Shown: positions 63,012-64,000 of the stretch, piece after piece
Position numbering within the stretch: the stretch's first letter is position 1
How the letters are laid out: the number at the start of each line of letters is the position of its first letter
NCBI RefSeq assembly: GCF_035917275.1
Contig: NZ_CP108508.1
Coordinates: 4,402,001-4,466,000 of the forward strand
Length of the DNA: 64,000 nt
Source of the DNA: Streptomyces sp. NBC_01237
Lineage (GTDB): Bacteria; Actinomycetota; Actinomycetes; Streptomycetales; Streptomycetaceae
Direction: 5' to 3'
Notes under the pieces: generated by a model
The model's input: only the letters and a program-made list of their open reading frames with translations
Told to the model about the DNA's origin: nothing
The model's database searches: none
Translations under genes and position numbers: made by a program

Positions 63012-64000
63012 CTACCAGTTCTGCGGCGGCGGACCGCCGAACGGCGGCTGTTGCCCGCTGCCGCCCGGCGCCACGGCATCGGCCGACCGCGGACGGCGCC
63101 CGGCCAGCAGCGTCCACACACCGAGCCCGAGCACCAGCACGGTGCCCGTGCCGATCCCGCCCGCGGCGACCAGCCTCATCGTGTCGCTCTTCTCGGCCTG
63201 CGGGCCGCTCTGCCCGTTCTTGGCCATGTCCCTGTCCTTCTGGGTGACACCGAAGATCCCGGCGTCCCCTTCGTACGGGGAGGTCTTCGCCTTGTTCTTC
63301 ACCTGCACGCTCAGGGTCAGCAGGATCGGGTCCTTGCCGTAGGACTTCGCGACCGCCGGGCTGAGTGACACCGACAGGTAGTACCAGCCCGCGAAACGCA
63401 TGGCGTTGACATCGGTACTGAAGTCGAACCGGTTCTCGTACGCCACCGGAGGCAGCGGATCGAGTGCCGCCGACGCGGGCCTTCCGGAGTACGAGAGCGT
63501 CGCGTCGTCGACATGCCCCTGCGCGGGGTTGTCCAGGGACAACGAGAGCGCGTTGCCGACGAACTCGTCCGAGTCGGTGGGGCTGTTGCTCAGCTTGGCG
63601 GTGGCGTAGATCTGCTGCCCCCAGTCCACCGGCACCTGGTAGAAGCGCGTCTGGCCCGGTGCGATGGTGTCCTTCCACTCACCGGAATCGAGGCTGGTGG
63701 CCTCGTAGTACCCGCTGCCGCCCGTCCGCTTCTTCCCGGGCTCGGTGATCGCCTCGGGGGACGCCGAGGGCCAGTTCTCCGGCGCCCCGGTCGGCATCGA
63801 CCCGCCGTTCTTCCGCTTCGGCTCCAGGGCGAAGCGCAGCTCAAGGTCCCAGGGGGCGGGGCTGGAGGTCGCCTTGCTCTCCCGCTCGATCAGGACGTCG
63901 TAGGTGCCGGCCTTCTGGCAGGTGGAGCTTTCCTTGTCGATGGTCCGGTACGCGTAGGCCGAGATCGGACGGGGGAATTCGGTCGACCCGAAGTCCGCGT
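63012..64000 (-). CDS. secreted/membrane-anchored surface protein (N-terminus beyond window)
   Basis: The frame stays open from base 64000, so the start and any signal peptide lie outside the window. About 330 residues are seen. The extracytoplasmic part has beta-rich sequences (YEATSLDSGEWKDTIAPGQ, ENRFDFSTDVNAMRFAGWYYL, ILLTLSVQVKNKAK). One membrane helix (LVAAGGIGTGTVLVLGLGVWTLL) follows, then a short Arg-rich/Gly-Pro tail PPFGGPPPQNW. It is probably a peptidase- or ligand-binding-like surface protein of unknown function. Confidence 0.8.
   Translation of the reverse strand, partial: ADFGSTEFPRPISAYAYRTIDKESSTCQKAGTYDVLIERESKATSSPAPWDLELRFALEPKRKNGGSMPTGAPENWPSASPEAITEPGKKRTGGSGYYEATSLDSGEWKDTIAPGQTRFYQVPVDWGQQIYATAKLSNSPTDSDEFVGNALSLSLDNPAQGHVDDATLSYSGRPASAALDPLPPVAYENRFDFSTDVNAMRFAGWYYLSVSLSPAVAKSYGKDPILLTLSVQVKNKAKTSPYEGDAGIFGVTQKDRDMAKNGQSGPQAEKSDTMRLVAAGGIGTGTVLVLGLGVWTLLAGRRPRSADAVAPGGSGQQPPFGGPPPQNW

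Overview
The window is high-GC actinobacterial chromosome, almost certainly from a Streptomyces. The evidence is dense genes with frequent 4-bp ATGA/GTGA overlaps, many GTG starts, the bacterial proteasome activator, class E sortases, a gamma-butyrolactone receptor/AfsA pair, CrgA, and the fhaA-fhaB-pstP-rodA-pbpA-pknB growth operon. Two perfect 14-bp ParB (parS) palindromes, at 10403 and 34608, and scattered 9-bp DnaA-type boxes place it in the core chromosome near oriC. It looks like vertically inherited core DNA with lineage-specific genes interspersed, not a mobile island; no insertion sequence, prophage or CRISPR array is visible.

Left part (1-13 kb): the end of a PASTA Ser/Thr kinase, a secreted/membrane protein, a PadR regulator with an ABC exporter (ATPase plus large FtsX-type permease), the proteasome activator Bpa, a quinone oxidoreductase, a minus-strand run of mobA-like, moeA and potassium-channel genes, and several tandem repeats in the gaps.

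Catabolic part (13-28.4 kb): the bkdABC branched-chain keto-acid dehydrogenase operon with its divergent Lrp regulator; a TetR regulator of PaaR type with divergent paaN; a coupled minus-strand block (DUF5819, HTTM and a SpoU/TrmH methyltransferase); and paaABCDE, the phenylacetyl-CoA epoxidase. The same 17-bp operator lies, in opposite orientation, before paaN/tetR and before paaA, and a 14-bp relative lies in the bkd promoter region. This suggests one regulator ties the units together. An acyl-CoA dehydrogenase with a KstR-like palindrome follows.

Middle part (28.4-39.8 kb): rhodanese, J-domain, DUF2252 and membrane proteins; MarR and HxlR regulators; an azoreductase gene broken by one TAC-to-TAA change; a gamma-butyrolactone signalling locus (receptor, AfsA, reductase) with two ARE-type sites; a response regulator whose only well-placed start codon is ATC; a PAP2 phosphatase; and tRNA-Leu(CAG).

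Right part (39.8-64 kb): fhaA-fhaB-pstP-rodA-pbpA-pknB, which couples peptidoglycan synthesis to Ser/Thr phosphorylation; a minus-strand cluster of three class E sortases with pabA, a small membrane protein and a DUF881 protein; crgA; a DnaA-box cluster; rhomboid protease; cyclophilin; DUF5324 and DUF2690 proteins; a secreted parallel beta-helix/PDZ protein; tRNA-Ala(TGC); an HTH protein; a third Ser/Thr kinase; and the C-terminal part of a surface protein running off the window.
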